Assembly (NCBI GenBank): GCA_037043235.1
Contig: JAWRVZ010000103.1
Span: 187,501 to 251,500, forward strand
Reading direction: 5' to 3'
Length of the DNA stretch: 64,000 nucleotides
Source: Rhodeus uyekii
Taxonomy: Eukaryota; Chordata; Actinopteri; Cypriniformes; Acheilognathidae
Both the position numbers and the translations under genes were made by a program. Each line of letters opens with the position of its first letter. Position 1 is the first letter of the stretch. The notes under the pieces were generated by a model. The model did not search any database. It had not been told where the DNA came from and saw only the letters and a program-made list of their open reading frames with translations. This document shows positions 1 to 11,418 of the stretch, piece by piece.

Positions 1-657
1 TGTTTATGCCAAATCTGAATGTCTCAACAGCAATCGAGACTCCTCAGACAAGGCAACATTTTGCAGTCTTCAACTGTTCAATTTTGCTGAGCTTGTGCAA
101 ATTTTATCCTCTTTTTCCTATTTGTAGTGGAAATGAGTGGTACCCAGTGGGGTCTTCTGCTGTTGTAGAACATCCTCCTCAAGGTTGTGCGTGTTGTGGC
201 TTCACAAATGCTTTGCTGCATACCTCGGTTGTAATGAGTGGTTATTTCAGTCAAATTTGCTCTTCTATCAGCTTGAATCACTCGGCAAATTCCCCTCTGA
301 CCTCTAGCATCAACAAAACATTTTCGCCCACAGGACTGCCACAAAGACCATTCTTTGCAAACCCTAGAAATGGTTGTGTGTGAAAATCCCAGTAACTGTG
401 GGGAACTGAGTATCCCAGTAACACAATTCAGCAGATTTTGAAATAATCAGACAAGCCCGTCCGGCACCAACAACCATGCCATGCTCAACATTGCTTAAAT
501 CACCTTTCTTTCCTATTATGCCATTCAGTTTGGAGTTCAGGCGATTATCTTGTGCAGGACCAACCCCTAAATGCATTGAAGCAACTGCCATGTGATTGGT
601 TGATTAGATAATTGCATTAATGATAAATTTAACAGGTGTTCCTAATAACCCTTTAGC
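1..657 (-). mobile_element. Tc1/mariner-family DNA transposon, 5' half, running off the left edge
   Basis: Read on the minus strand, the element starts near 657 with a terminal region typical of fish Tc1 elements (GTTAAATTTATCATT, preceded by AGGAACACC). A short leader follows, then transposase-like sequence that continues to the window edge. The last few bases of the terminal repeat and the TA target are missing where the L2 fragment begins at about 660, so this end is truncated. Family assignment rests on the transposase similarity and the terminal sequence. Confidence 0.8.
78..591 (-). pseudogene. Tc1-like transposase, N-terminal part, broken
   Basis: Two minus-strand reading frames (591-364 and 344-78) together spell the N-terminal DNA-binding half of a fish Tc1 transposase. 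The first holds the leader and the start of the helix-turn-helix domain (KKGDLSNVEHGMVVGAGRA, ISKSAEL). The second holds the second helix-turn-helix (DARGQRGICRVIQADRRANL, then SRRPHWVPLIS and KKRIKFAQAQQN). Family transposases have about 340 residues and bind the terminal repeats with this half; the DDE catalytic domain would lie left of the window. The frame change between the segments and the loss of conserved residues (LLGF region read as LCYWD) show the gene is dead. Identity as Tc1-like is secure; the subfamily is not. Confidence 0.8.
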
Positions 658-659
658 CT

Positions 660-1075
660 CTGAAGTGTCGGCAGAGACTGTGACTCTACTAGACCCTCCC
701 CTATGAAGATCATGAATCCATCTCCAACCAGACCGAACTGGATTTAATATTTTGACCGGAAATGTTATCAATATAATAATCATGCACTTCTTTTTAGTTG
801 GCCAGAGGAGAACTGGTCCCCAACTGAGGCTGGTTTCTCCCTAGGTTTTTTCTCCATTCTGTTCTTCACTCATTTTGTCACCTGCTGGAGTTTTTTTTTC
901 CTTGCCACTGTCGCTTCTGGTATGCTTAGTTGGGGACACTTAATATTCATCGATTTTATTGATTGGCCTGTTCTTCTAGAGCTGCAGTACAGCCAAAACA
1001 AACTTTGTTTTTATTGTTTTATTGTGATCACTGAAAAGCTTCTTTGAATAAATCTCAATTGATGAGATTGAGAAA
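660..1075 (+). mobile_element. L2-type LINE, 5'-truncated 3' UTR only
   Basis: This stretch matches, with scattered differences, the 3' untranslated region of the long L2 copy at 40,690-41,100. Shared blocks include CAGAGACTGTGACTCTACTAG, TGGCCAGAGGAGAACTGGTC, CTGGTTTCTCCCTAGG and the final GAATAAATCTCAATT. No coding sequence is present. This is the usual product of aborted target-primed reverse transcription. It starts exactly where the Tc1 terminal sequence stops. Confidence 0.8.
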
Positions 1076-2679
1076 CATTCAGCCTGCAGGAAATTGCGTA
1101 GTAGAGAGTTGTACATTTGGACTATACCCTTTCGGTATAGGTCACATGCAATTTTAAGTATATGTCAAAGAAGTACATAACAGAATGAAGGTATACTTTC
1201 TTACTATTAATTTAAAATGAGTAAAATGAGACATTTATTTCTGATGATAAACAATTCTTTTGGCAAGTAATATAATTAATTAGATGATCTATAGATTTCA
1301 TGAAAAAAAAAATTGTTTTAACACAATGGCTTGAAATGCAGTGCATTCCATCGAAAGTTTTTTGTCAGAACAAATATCAAAGATTAGAAATACTAATGGA
1401 TATATTTCTTCAGGTACCTCTTTGGGAAGAGAGATGCAATTTTGACTAAAGTAATATCTTATGTATGTTAAAACATGAACGTCAGCATTTTTTTCCTTTG
1501 GCATGTCCCTTGCATGTCTGATTAGTTACTTGTGATAAACCACAATAGGACAAATAGCTAAATTACAAGCACTAACTTCTCATTTAACAGAACCCACTCC
1601 CTCTGCTTTACTCCTGCATTGAGTATAAATTGAGTATAAACATTGAGGTAAAATGATTCTCATAATGTATTTCTCAAGTGCAAACATTTCATCCATTACT
1701 GAGTGTGCATGTGTGTATATAACTAATGGGCAGAGACATGAATGGCCTAGTTCAATTGTCACATCATTGTTCCCATTCCAGTGTGCTGGTGTGATTGCAG
1801 TTAACACATTTTCATACAGCTCAAACTACATGCATTGCATAATCTAGGAATTATTTTTTCTGTGCTGATTTAAGGGAGACATCTCCAGAATGGAGTGAAA
1901 CATGGTGAAATGTGTTTTTGCTCTCTTGACATCATAAATGGAATGGGAACACACTCTTTAGGCACAGATAAGATAAGAACAGAGAAGAACAAGTAACGTC
2001 ATTGTAAAACTCATGTCGTTGTAGCATCTGGACAGTAGCATGTGATTTTTGAGTTAACACAGAGTAAGACTAAGTCTAATGTCAATAGGTGTATGTAAAA
2101 ATGTCTACATACACTATGTGATTCATACCTAGCAATCTCAACCTGAATTTGATGTATTCTTAAATATGTATGTATGCCATCCATGTTGTAATCAATTTAG
2201 TTATGTTTTGGGAATTAGTTAGATGTTTAAATACATATAACAAAGGGGAAACAAAGGGGAATTTCCCATTATATACTTCTAACCCAGCGATTGGCTCTTC
2301 AGTAAAAAAGTGTGCACATCCCTGTGTTTCTTTAAAATTCCTGACACCGAGACCCTCTATTTCTTTGGTATCTCTCTTCACTCTTTTTTTTTTTCGTCTT
2401 CTCTTGGACTTTCATGGCGTTCGGCCCGGTGGGTCCCTTTCTCTCCATCTGGTGACCTTACCTTCACAACAAACCACGTTTGAACTTCCCATGAATCCAA
2501 CAAAGGATTCCTCAAGGAACTTGCCTGCATCCTAACAAAGAACTCTATGAATACGCACATCTGCGACTCAGCAACAAGACAAACCCAACACAATCATCGA
2601 ATATTGATCTTTAAATGTGTTTTAAGCTTATCTGCACTTAAGTTGATATTCATGCTTTGTAAAAAATATAATTCTGTTG

Positions 2680-2681
<2 letters not shown>

Positions 2682-2728
<47 letters not shown>
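2682..2728. repeat. (CT)n microsatellite
   Basis: An uninterrupted CT dinucleotide run of 47 bases, followed by a short CA run. It produces a Leu-Ser repeat in one frame, which is not a protein. Confidence 0.97.
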
Positions 2729-2736
<8 letters not shown>

Positions 2737-2929
2737 ATCAAGAATTAATATTTGTATTAGTGGAAATATAATTTACTAGTTTTTTACTAAGTTACTAGTA
2801 GAAAAGTAATTAAGAATCCCTAAAATTAACCTTAACCCTAAAATTAAGAATTAGCATTTTAACGAGTGAAATGGAATCATTGATATCAAGAATAAATGTT
2901 ATGCAAATTAATAAAAGGCTTTTATTTCT

Positions 2930-3190
2930 GTTAAATTCTGTCCTCTATTTTCTCTTCCATTATACCACCAGACTGAAAAAATGCAAATGATGCAGCATCA
3001 GAGCGCGTATCATTTCTCATCCATTTTCACCCACTAATTAATGTAATTTGCTTGTTAATACACTGCCAATTATGTGTGGGCTCTTGGCAGGAGTAATTGG
3101 AGGGGTGCTCAAAGCCCTAGGCATAGAACTCTCCTCTTCTCTATGATGGCATTGTTTGTAAGTATGAGAATCTTCGAGTCGAGGCTAAGT
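2930..3190. promoter_or_regulatory. Candidate conserved non-coding (enhancer-like) block
   Basis: A non-repetitive stretch with an octamer-type site (ATGCAAAT, about 2,984) and a cluster of homeodomain-type TAAT cores (CACTAATTAATGTAATTTGC, about 3,032, then TTGTTAATAC and CCAATTATG). The surroundings are cleaner than the TE-derived DNA around them. This is inference from composition and motif clustering only; no alignment was available. Confidence 0.25.
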
Positions 3191-4726
3191 GCTGAGATGA
3201 CAGTATGTCAGTGATGGATGCTTGCCAAAGGCCTTGCATATGAGGACAGCTCAGGTCAACTTTATATTCTGCCATTTGATTTTGATCAGCTCTCACTTTA
3301 CACGCCTCAAGCTACTTCTATTTCATCCATTTACATCTTTCTCCAAAGTGGCAAACTACTGAAACTTGACAAATGATGTTTATTTTATAAAACTTTGCAC
3401 AAGTTCACAGTACTCCAAAGGCATTACATTCTGTCGACAAAGTTGTTGTCTTTTTCCTTTGATTTATGTTTCACTCATTTTTCAAAGTCCATGATTTAAC
3501 CAACTTGAACTTGCAAAGATGACAATGAGAGTGTTATTTAAGCGATGCAAGAAACTTGCTAATAAAGCACTAGCTCATTTGGCAATGCCTGTCCGTTACA
3601 CATTTCACAAATGTATTGGCACGTTTATTCTATTATTCATATTAATTATTCTAATTAGTGGATGTTGAAGAAGCACCGAGTTCACAGTTATCAACTCACA
3701 ACAAAATAAAGTCTGGAATAATTCCAGTCATTACAGTTCTTCACACGATTGCCTCGTTTGCATAAAATTAAAAATAAGGCTTTTTAGTAAAAGGTGTTCG
3801 AAGGCTATCAGCCTTTTTTGGCATTCTTCATGGTTCTTCCAGTTGTGCAAGTGTTACAAATAGAGACATTAATAATGCTGTGTGTCTGTTCAATGTGTTT
3901 AAATTAAGTGTACTCACATGAGACTCGTATCTATATTTACTCTACATAAGAGGTCTCTCCTCAATTTGAAACTCGTGAATGGCTAAACATCAGCAAGAAA
4001 GAGTACGTTATGATGAAATTGACATAGACATGTTTTTTTTTTCTTGGCAGCAATGAATCATTCACGATCAGTCCATTTAGCTTAATCTTGAAGGGAAATA
4101 TCCAGGTATTCTTTCTTTTTTACAGTTTAGCTCATTGTAAACCAGATAGAATATTTTGAAACATAAAATACATGTTATTTTTTAATCCAATTTTAAACAA
4201 TGTTAACTAGTGAAATAGTAGTTGGTTGAAACAATAGTTCAACCAAGTTTAAGAAGAATTGATTAAACTTCATTAATTAACATGAACTAACAATGTATAT
4301 GTTTACATGCCCAGCAATAGTCTGATAACTCACAAAAATAATTTTATTGAAATAACCTATTGCTCCAGTATAAATGCAAATCAACAACACAGGGTACATC
4401 AAATTCTGCGACTATAGTGACGTTAGTGACGTTAGAGGTTAGGGCTGGGGGTCATATTTTGTTACTTATGTTTTTTTTATTTATTTGAGCTTACGTTTAC
4501 TAGACTTCGACTAGACTTTTTTTTTTTTTTACCAGTCACTGCCAGTATTTTTGATAATTTTCACAAAACAGACATTCTGATTTTCATGCAGTACAGTATT
4601 CCAGTAAAAGTTTGTGAAAATTATTTTTAAAAAAATATGTTGGTGTTGGCTGGCAAGGTTTTTCAGAAACACTGGTGGGGAAAGAGTCAAAACCTTGTGT
4701 TCCTCATTCCTGACCTCTCTGTGCTG

Positions 4727-5166
4727 TCAGGATTCTATCACAGAAATCAACTGGAGAGGACCCAGATGCAGAAGCAGCAAGGGGCTGATATTTATTGACA
4801 ACAATAGACTAGGCAGAAGGAGGAAGTTGAGACGTGAAGACAATCCAAACAGTAGAACAGGGCACATGACAGGAAAACAGGCAGGTAAGAATGACACTGA
4901 GATCAGAGACGGGTGATGTTGGGCTGGACAACGGAGGAAATGAGGCAGCACCAGATGGACTGACAGTACTGGAGATCAGACTGTGGCTCAAGGAACCAGA
5001 GGCTTGATACTTGGAACCATAACTGAAGCTGCAAATGAGAGACACACATGGCCAACATAAACAAAGACAAACACCATGTGCTCAGGCACAAGACAAACAA
5101 GGAAACATTAAACAGTCACAAGACTGAAAAGGCTGAGCAGGACCTAGACAGGTCCATCATATCACA
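4727..5166. repeat. Possible old LTR remnant
   Basis: The block begins TGTCAGGATTC and ends near GTCCATCATATCACA. In between it has the purine-rich, CAGG/GACA-rich composition seen in other LTRs of this window read antisense (an early TTTATT followed by AACA-rich sequence). I found no second copy and no target duplication, so this is a weak call; it may be another kind of dispersed repeat. Confidence 0.25.
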
Positions 5167-5284
5167 GAATTCTATAGTAAAATAATTTGCCATAACACCA
5201 GAAATTCAAGTAAACTATTTATATAAAAGGTGGGGTCAAATTTTTGAGGGCAAAATCCAGGATGCAAGAAGGGAGTTCTCCCTA

Positions 5285-5470
5285 TGTTAATGTGGGTTAC
5301 CTCCATTTTCCCCCACAGTCCAAAGACATTTAGGTTAGATGAATTGGAGAGGCAAAACAATAAAATCACCTCTGTGTGATTGTCTGTGAGAGACTGGTGA
5401 TCTGTCTAGGCTGCTTTCCTGGCTCTGATGTAAATAAACTGGGATAGGCTCCAGCCCAATGATCCTAGAA
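5285..5470 (+). repeat. Dispersed teleost repeat fragment
   Basis: Contains CCCCCACAGTCCAAAGACAT, then GGTTAGATGAATTGGAGA and CTGGGATAGGCTCCAGC. This phrase order is common in dispersed fish repeats. No termini are visible, so the parent element cannot be classed. It lies just left of the LTR element at 5,531. Confidence 0.5.
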
Positions 5471-5530
5471 GGTCATGTAAGGAATAGAGAAATAGATCGC
5501 TGACATCGCATGGCCACACCTTGAGGATGC

Positions 5531-5893
5531 TGTCACCCAGCGAAGCTTCAGCGTGTGCAACACGGAGACACGCAGAGCACAGGGAGAACAGGATCAAACT
5601 CAAAATGCTCTTTATTAGAAAACAGAAACAAAGACACTTTAAATAAGAACAAAAACGTCACTCAAAGTGCAACACTTGCCAACCTCGGAGGGAGAATACA
5701 AAAACCCGGAAACGACATCCAACCTAAGCTCCTAATAACAATTCAACGACTGACAAGGACATGGTGGTACAAGAGGGTTTAAGTACACAAGGAAATGTAA
5801 TCTAACTGTTTAATCAACTAACAAGACAGGAGAGGGGAGGATCACAGAGACACAGGGAAACCCGGAAGTGCAAGACGCGACCAGACTGTGACA
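5531..5893 (-). repeat. 3' LTR of the minus-strand LTR element
   Basis: 363 bp, TG...CA ends, direct repeat of 7,097-7,472. In plus-strand view it starts TGTCACCCAGCGAAGC and ends CCAGACTGTGACA. GATGC precedes it. Confidence 0.9.
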
Positions 5894-6038
5894 GAACGCC
5901 CCCTCCCACAAGGCGTGACCTCACGCTGTATGAGACACACCTTGAGGAGGGGAGGGAGGGGGAACAGGTGGCGGACAAGACAGACCTAAATTAAAACCTG
6001 GTTGGGAGAGTGGGCACCCTGGAGACCGGGGTTACACA

Positions 6039-6240
6039 GTCACAATCAGTCACAGGGTGGTACCCAGGGACCCAGCACCAGGAAGTGTCCAGGGAGGTAC
6101 CAGGGGAACTAGGGGCCAGGTACGGGAAAGTGTCCAGGGAGGTGCCTGGGGAACTAGGGGCCAGGCTAGGATGAGTGTCCGGGGTGGTGCAGGAGTCCAG
6201 GGTGGAGTTGAGGAAACATTGTGCCGGGCAGTGCGAGTAG
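6039..6240. repeat. 45-bp minisatellite inside the LTR element
   Basis: The phrase AGTGTCCAGGGAGGT recurs at 6,084 and 6,129, with a variant at 6,174, giving an exact 45-bp step. The unit is a multiple of three, so it reads as a 15-residue Pro/Trp-rich repeat on the minus strand (PPWTL...WPLVP). The following 6,380-6,600 is also low-complexity, with repeated GGCGCCGGCAGG and TCTGGGAGG. Confidence 0.85.
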
Positions 6241-6596
6241 TCCAGAGTGGAGCCGGGGTCCTGGCTTTCCCCAGAGTCTCTGCCTCCTTTTCCCCACCCA
6301 CCCTCAAAGTCACACTATCACCCCCCCAAAAAAAAAAATTCTTGAGAGGCCTCCCCGGGAAGCCGTCGGGAGGCCTAGATGGTACTTGGGGGAGGTGCAG
6401 GAGCTGGAGAGGCGCCGGCAGGGCGAGGCACTCGGGAGGCGCCGGCAGGTCTGGGAGGTCTGGGAGAGCCGGCAGGACTGGTGGATGCTCGGGAAGATCT
6501 AGGAGGCTGGGGAGAGCTGGCGGAGGATCGGGGAGGTCCCAGGGTTCAGGAGGTTCTGGGAGGTCCCAAAGGTCTGGAAGAGCCTCGGGAGTCGGT

Positions 6597-7016
6597 TCAT
6601 TCTCGGGGCGCTAGAGCTGGCTGTCGTACTGTGGGGGGCGTGGTGACAGGCTGACCAACGAGACATACTGGTCCAGGCTGATGGTCGGCGGGCACAGGCG
6701 CAGTCCGCTGATGAGCGGGCGAAGGTTCAGGCTTACGGATCGCGGATTCAGGCTCAGACTCAGGGCTCAATTGTTGGGGCTGTCCGTATTGGTGCGTGAA
6801 GATTCGTAAACAAATGGTGGCAGCATCCATCCAATGCAAACCTTTCAGGTCAGGCATGCCCTTGGGGAAGTGCTGTTCTGCTCCAATCCAGAACAGAGTT
6901 CTGACCAGTCCATTATCCAACGGCGCTCGGATGGCAATAAACGCAAAGTACCGAACAAAGGTAGCAAAATCCCTGTGGCCTTGGGCGAGAGTCAACAGGT
7001 CCCGTTCCAACTCCAT
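6597..7016 (-). pseudogene. gag-like fragment of the LTR element
   Basis: A 139-residue frame on the minus strand, beginning MELERDLLTLAQGHRDFATF and containing FWIGAEQHFPKGMPDL. It resembles the capsid-type segment of fish Ty3/Gypsy-like Gag proteins (a 'L.L.QG.R....Y...F..LA' stretch followed by 'FWIGL'). The C-terminal part is Pro/Glu-rich and merges with the minisatellite. No zinc knuckle follows and no pol gene is present. It sits between the LTRs in the expected orientation, which supports the call. The family match is from memory of such sequences and should be treated as moderate. Confidence 0.5.
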
Positions 7017-7096
7017 ACCTCCTTATCTCCTTTCTTTCAGTCTTTAAAGGCGACGAACCTAGTCACTTGTGGGTGACCAACCTGGGTCAGTCTTTC

Positions 7097-7472
7097 TGTC
7101 ACCCAGCGAAGCTTCAGCGTGTGCAACACGGAGACACTCAGAGCGCAGGGAGAACAGGATCAAACTCAAAATGCTCTTTATTAGAAAACGGAAACAAAGA
7201 CACTTTAAATAAGAACAAAAACGGCACTCATAGTGCAAAACTTGCCAACCTTGGAGGGAGAATACAAAAACCCGGGAAACGACATCCAACCTAAGCTCCT
7301 AATAACAATGCAAGAATGACAAGGACATGGTGGTACAAGAGGGTTTAAGTACACGAGGAAATGACACACAGTTGGCATAACTAACTGGGTAATCAACTAA
7401 CAAGACAGGAGAGGGGAGGATCACAGAGACACGGGGAAACCCGGAAGTGCAAGACGCGACCAGACTTTGACA
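7097..7472 (-). repeat. 5' LTR of the minus-strand LTR element
   Basis: 376 bp, direct repeat of 5,531-5,893, with small indels near 7,355-7,385. It is followed by the target duplication GATGC. Just inside (minus strand) the element begins GAAAGACTGACCC, where a primer binding site would be; I do not recognise a tRNA match. Confidence 0.9.
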
Positions 7473-7477
7473 GATGC

Positions 7478-8734
7478 TTTCCTGTCACATCTCACACAGG
7501 TTTATGGATTTGCATTCCGAGGCAATGGGCAAAAATCTAGGTGTTTATAACTTCATTCAGACAAGGGAAAATATTCATATTAAGCATAATTGGGCCAAGA
7601 ACGTACAAGTAAATTTGCTTAAGTAACATAAGTTTAACATAACATAAGTTGTTTTAATTTTCAACATTTACTAATACATTAATAATAAAAAATAAATAAA
7701 AAAGTTGAACTATTATTTATTTATTGGATGTGGACTATTATAAACTAACTATGTATAAAACATATCAATCAATGTTAATGCTAATCGCGTCATTATGATG
7801 ACAGATACTGACCATCAATAAACTATAAAAGTCAAGCAGACAAGTACAGTAGCAGGATTCAGATACTGTGATGGAAAAACACTTCTACTATGTATGTTCC
7901 TTCAGAATTCATCTCACAAAAGTACAACACCTTAATAGATACCAACATGTTCCTCTGTCCACAGTAATTTATTTTCTAATCCCTAAAGGAACACAAGGTA
8001 ATAATATCTCTATAATATTGTGCTTCATGCTTGGGGATGTTCTCTTTTTGTCTGACAAATGGTGTTTCTGTTGTATGTCTGGTGATAAGTCAAGCATATA
8101 CATTACTAGCAGCTGTGAAACAACACTATTTAAAAGAACTCTGTCATTTTGTGATCATTTATGCAGCTGCGTTAGAGCAATAAAATCTAAATAATTTGTT
8201 CCATAAGAGATTTCGGAAACACTTTAGAAATAAGGTTCCAACTAAAATTAACAAACATTTAACAATTAATTTTATTGCAGCATTTATCAATCTGTGCTAG
8301 TTGAACACAAACTATAAACACTAACATGGGTACATTGGACTTTCAACCTTTAAGGGCAGCTATAACAGAATCCTTTTTTTTTCAATATCTAATGTCTTTG
8401 CTCATTTGAGTTATAACAATTTCATGTTTTACTGAAACCTGAAATGCTCAAAAATGGACATGTACAGTTTGGGTTTGCATTTATTTCTCTCTCACCACTG
8501 CCGTATTTTTGATTATGAGTAATTGTGAAACGAATCTATTTGATAAAAACAAGTTTTTGTCTGTGAACATTGAATATATACATGAAGATATCAGAGGACT
8601 TTCTGTGCAATTAATAACTTCAGAGAATATTGGAAGTTCAATGTGTTGTCCTTTTTTTGTGTGTGTGTGTGTGTCTAGGTTGTGTTCTCTAGTTTGTGTC
8701 TTGAAATTTCAGTCCAATAGTATGATGGAGTGTC
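7478..8734. other. AT-rich non-coding DNA, no gene recognised
   Basis: Nothing recognisable except a short GT run near 8,660. Open frames here (for example 7,868-8,194) have no repeated or known-family character and a composition like the surrounding AT-rich DNA. Confidence 0.5.
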
Positions 8735-8940
8735 ACGGGTGGGGTGACATCACTAACAGGAAACTATAAAGCACACCCAGATAAACAGTGCATCAGCTTC
8801 TGGTTAGGCTTAAACAAGTCGCTCGAAGGTATGCAAGGAGGATGACAAAACGATGCAGCACAAGTAACACAAGTAACCTGAGACGTTCCCTTTCAGGTGA
8901 ACTCGAGCTGTGTCGAGATATTGTGTGAACCCAATACCCA
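8735..8940 (-). mobile_element. DIRS-type retrotransposon, 3' end remnant
   Basis: It aligns by eye to the 3' end of DIRS-3 (54,180-54,380). Shared features are a decayed GTGACATCACT (versus GATGACGTCATG), CAGGAAACTATAAAGCAC (versus CAGGAAACAAAAGGCAC), then GTAACCTGAGACGTTCCCT and GAACTCGAGCTGTGTC. The outer palindrome is missing, so it is truncated. No coding sequence can be assigned. Confidence 0.65.
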
Positions 8941-9780
8941 CTCTGCCTACTGCACAATGTCTATCCTGCAAGAATATCAGGCTGACCTGCAGCCAAATAT
9001 TCTTAACCCACTAGCGGTAATCTCTGATGTGAAGACCTGTACAGTAAGAGTCTTTCATCCAGTTTGCTTTTTTGCAGAACTTTTCACGTCTCCAGTGGAG
9101 AATGTTAAGTATGACCACTGCATGAGTCAGAACATCTACTAGCTCCTTGGATGTAGGAGTCAAACATCCAGATCCGAGGATCTGGATAGTTGTAGTATTG
9201 GTGCCTTGTCCTGAGCAGAAGAAACTACAATGTGTGCCTCCAGACCAGAGGGATAAGGCACTTGACCTGGCAGGTGAAGACATAGAAAGGGCTGGGTTAA
9301 TTAGGTGTCTGAGCCATGTGTGAAGTTCAGTTTCTTTAACGCCTGTTACACTCATTGCGACCATTGGCTCTCTTCATGAGAAATGAGTCAAGCTTCTGTA
9401 CCTTGTGATTCCTGCTCCTTTTCTGATGCAGTGGCTGTGATCATAGGAATTGCAGAAAGAGCAGGTTGAGAATGTTGAAGGGATTGATGGTGTTGCAGTC
9501 CTACCTAGCCACGTGCAATTGCAAGTACAATTGTCCTCACTTACTTTATTTCCTAGTTAGGCTGCTGGATGTAGTACTGTAGTTTACCCTGGTTTCTCTG
9601 ATTTTAGGGACTATTTTTGGCTGTCCTGCAGCTGGTGACACCCCATATCAGAAATGGCTGAGTTCACATTGCCTTGCTTGCCATTCCTGTATATTTTCCT
9701 TTAGACAATCAAATTTAATGACATTACATTTAACTGCTAATTTATATTTCAATTTTTATACATTTTATGTGTAACTTGTA
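8941..9780. other. Unassigned sequence beside the DIRS remnant
   Basis: The stretch 9,140-9,520 has a composition unlike the AT-rich flanks and may be more of the same DIRS remnant. No motif proves it, and no gene is recognised. Confidence 0.3.
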
Positions 9781-10836
9781 GAGTGGAGTTCACTTATCTC
9801 GACTCATGGTTAACTCGCCAATCCTATTATGTCGACGTTTTTGAAGAGGAACTCCCTATTTGTCTTAGCATTTTCTTGTGGGTTATGTCGATTCTTTTAT
9901 ATTGCCCAAATCTAATATCTCGAGCACAAAAGAGGGACAAATTCGCCACTTCACATGGTTATTTCATGACTAATTTGCGTACCTAGTTCACTGTGCATGC
10001 GCTAAGTTTGCCTTGCACGTAGATCGCGGTCCGCTCACTCCAATGACGGTTCACTCCCTGACGTTGATCTCGTCTGAGGGATAACACTGTATCATCCCAC
10101 ACGTTTTGGGGATTTTGTGAGCAATCTTTGTGTTTGCGTTGTTGGAGAATATAATTAAAGGTTTGTGTCATGAATTGAAGGTGTTTTTTATTGTGGTGGT
10201 TTTACATATGCCTTTTGTTGTTAGCAAACATATACACAGTACAGTATATATAATTTTTTTTTTATGAATGCCGATCACTTCATCTAACAAGTTAACACAA
10301 CTAGCAAGTTAACACAACACTGTTGTGTAAAAAGACACCAAAAACATGAGCATGTACATTCTCATTTAATAACTCACATCATGTACATCAATAAATTCTC
10401 ATTTTTCTTTCTTGCGATGGTTGTTATCTTTGGTGCTTGCAATCATTCTGACAACTACCTGGTGCTTGTACTCACTCTGACAGCTGGTGCTGATAGGCTG
10501 TCTGACCTGTCAATCATGCAAGAAGACGTGATTGGCTGTGTTGCCATGAGGGCGGGCTCTTCTCATCTCATCCGACACGCTTCTTAAAGGGACGAGCTGC
10601 TGCACAAGTTAATCAATCTATGGGTGCGGGTTATGCCAATGATTTTTTAGACAAAACACAAAACATGCTGGCTATATGAGTGTGCGGATTATCTGCATCT
10701 GCAGGTTATATGTGGGAAAATATATGTTAACATATATGGGATAACATATAATATATGTTAAATGGGTTCTCTCGATAAACAGTTTTCCCGGTGCTTTTTT
10801 GCAACCCGAGGCCATCGACATAACTGAACTCCATTG
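9781..10836. mobile_element. Tigger/pogo-like non-autonomous DNA transposon, copy 1
   Basis: Left end GAGTGGAGTTCACTTATCTC and right end GAACTCCATTG form terminal inverted repeats. Both are flanked by TA (9,779-9,780 and 10,837-10,838). A second copy with the same ends lies at 20,412-21,882 in opposite orientation. TA target use and CAGTGGAG-type ends fit the pogo/Tigger branch of Tc1/mariner. No transposase is visible in 1,056 bp. The frame at 9,783-9,986 is simply the terminal region translated. Confidence 0.75.
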
Positions 10837-11152
10837 TATACTTATATTTATATGTGTACCTTTTAAGGACTGCCACTGGTAAATAAAATTGTCATGACTT
10901 TACACTTGCTTCACATATCAACCATGCCCAATGCCCCCCCACCCCACCAGGAACAAATGCAGTGTCTCAAAGACTTCCCAGAGACATATATATATAAACC
11001 TGAGAGAATTTTTTTATTTTCTAGAATTTTATAATTTAAAATTTTATTTTCTATGATGCAATAAATTATTACAAAAGTAATGTGATTAATAACTACAGCC
11101 TCCTGACCTTTTCATAACTTAACAGATTTTCCTACCTTTGGAAAAATTCAAG

Positions 11153-11345
11153 CTTCCCTTTCAGGGAACTCGAGCTGCGTCAAGCGCTAGGGGAAATAGC
11201 CTTGCGTCAGTCACATGAAGATCTGTGCAACCAATGAGAGACGAACGCGTGAGAATGCGTCACCGCCGGCACGTGCCGGTGACGTCATGAGAAAGAGCAT
11301 AAAGCGCGCGCGAAACCCGGAAGCGCCAGCTCTGAGTGTCTTCAG
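11153..11345 (+). repeat. Left terminal inverted repeat of DIRS-1
   Basis: Inverted counterpart of about 14,955-15,090. It carries GAGCTGCGTCAAGCGCTAGG, a perfect palindromic CRE-type TGACGTCA (11,280-11,287), then AGCATAAAGCGCGCG, a weak TATA-like site ahead of gag. It probably holds the promoter. Confidence 0.85.
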
Positions 11346-11418
11346 CGTGCTGTGTCTGTGTGAGAGTGATTTAAAAACGAAATCTAGTTTAAAAATCAGG
11401 GAATTGTGTGTGTGAAAG

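Larger units (their letters stand above)
1076..4726. other. AT-rich non-coding DNA, no gene recognised
   Basis: No reading frame here resembles a known protein or repeats elsewhere in the window. Contents are a CT microsatellite, A/T runs near 4,030 and 4,520, and a block at 2,930-3,190 that looks like regulatory DNA (listed separately). Small spliced exons cannot be excluded. Confidence 0.5.
5531..7472 (-). mobile_element. Short non-autonomous LTR retrotransposon with both LTRs and a target duplication
   Basis: Two direct repeats (5,531-5,893 and 7,097-7,472), each starting TGTCACCCAGCG and ending TTTGACA or TGTGACA, flank a 1.2-kb interior. The same five bases, GATGC, lie immediately outside both ends (5,526-5,530 and 7,473-7,477), which marks a bona fide insertion. 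The only coding-like content is a gag-type fragment on the minus strand, so transcription ran from 7,472 towards 5,531. No protease, RT or integrase is present, and any mobility would have been in trans. The LTRs differ by many substitutions and small indels, so this is older than the Gypsy copy at 31,896. Confidence 0.9.

Noticed and set aside
6057..6654. Gly-rich plus-strand frames of 185, 93 and 91 residues
   Set aside because: They run antisense to the LTR element through a 45-bp minisatellite and GC-rich low-complexity DNA.
7868..8194. 108-residue frame, possible host gene
   Set aside because: AT-rich, no domain, no splice-supported neighbours, no second copy.
9783..9986. 67-residue protein, repeated at 21,683-21,880
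   Set aside because: The similarity is due to the shared terminal sequence of the Tigger-like element, not to a protein.
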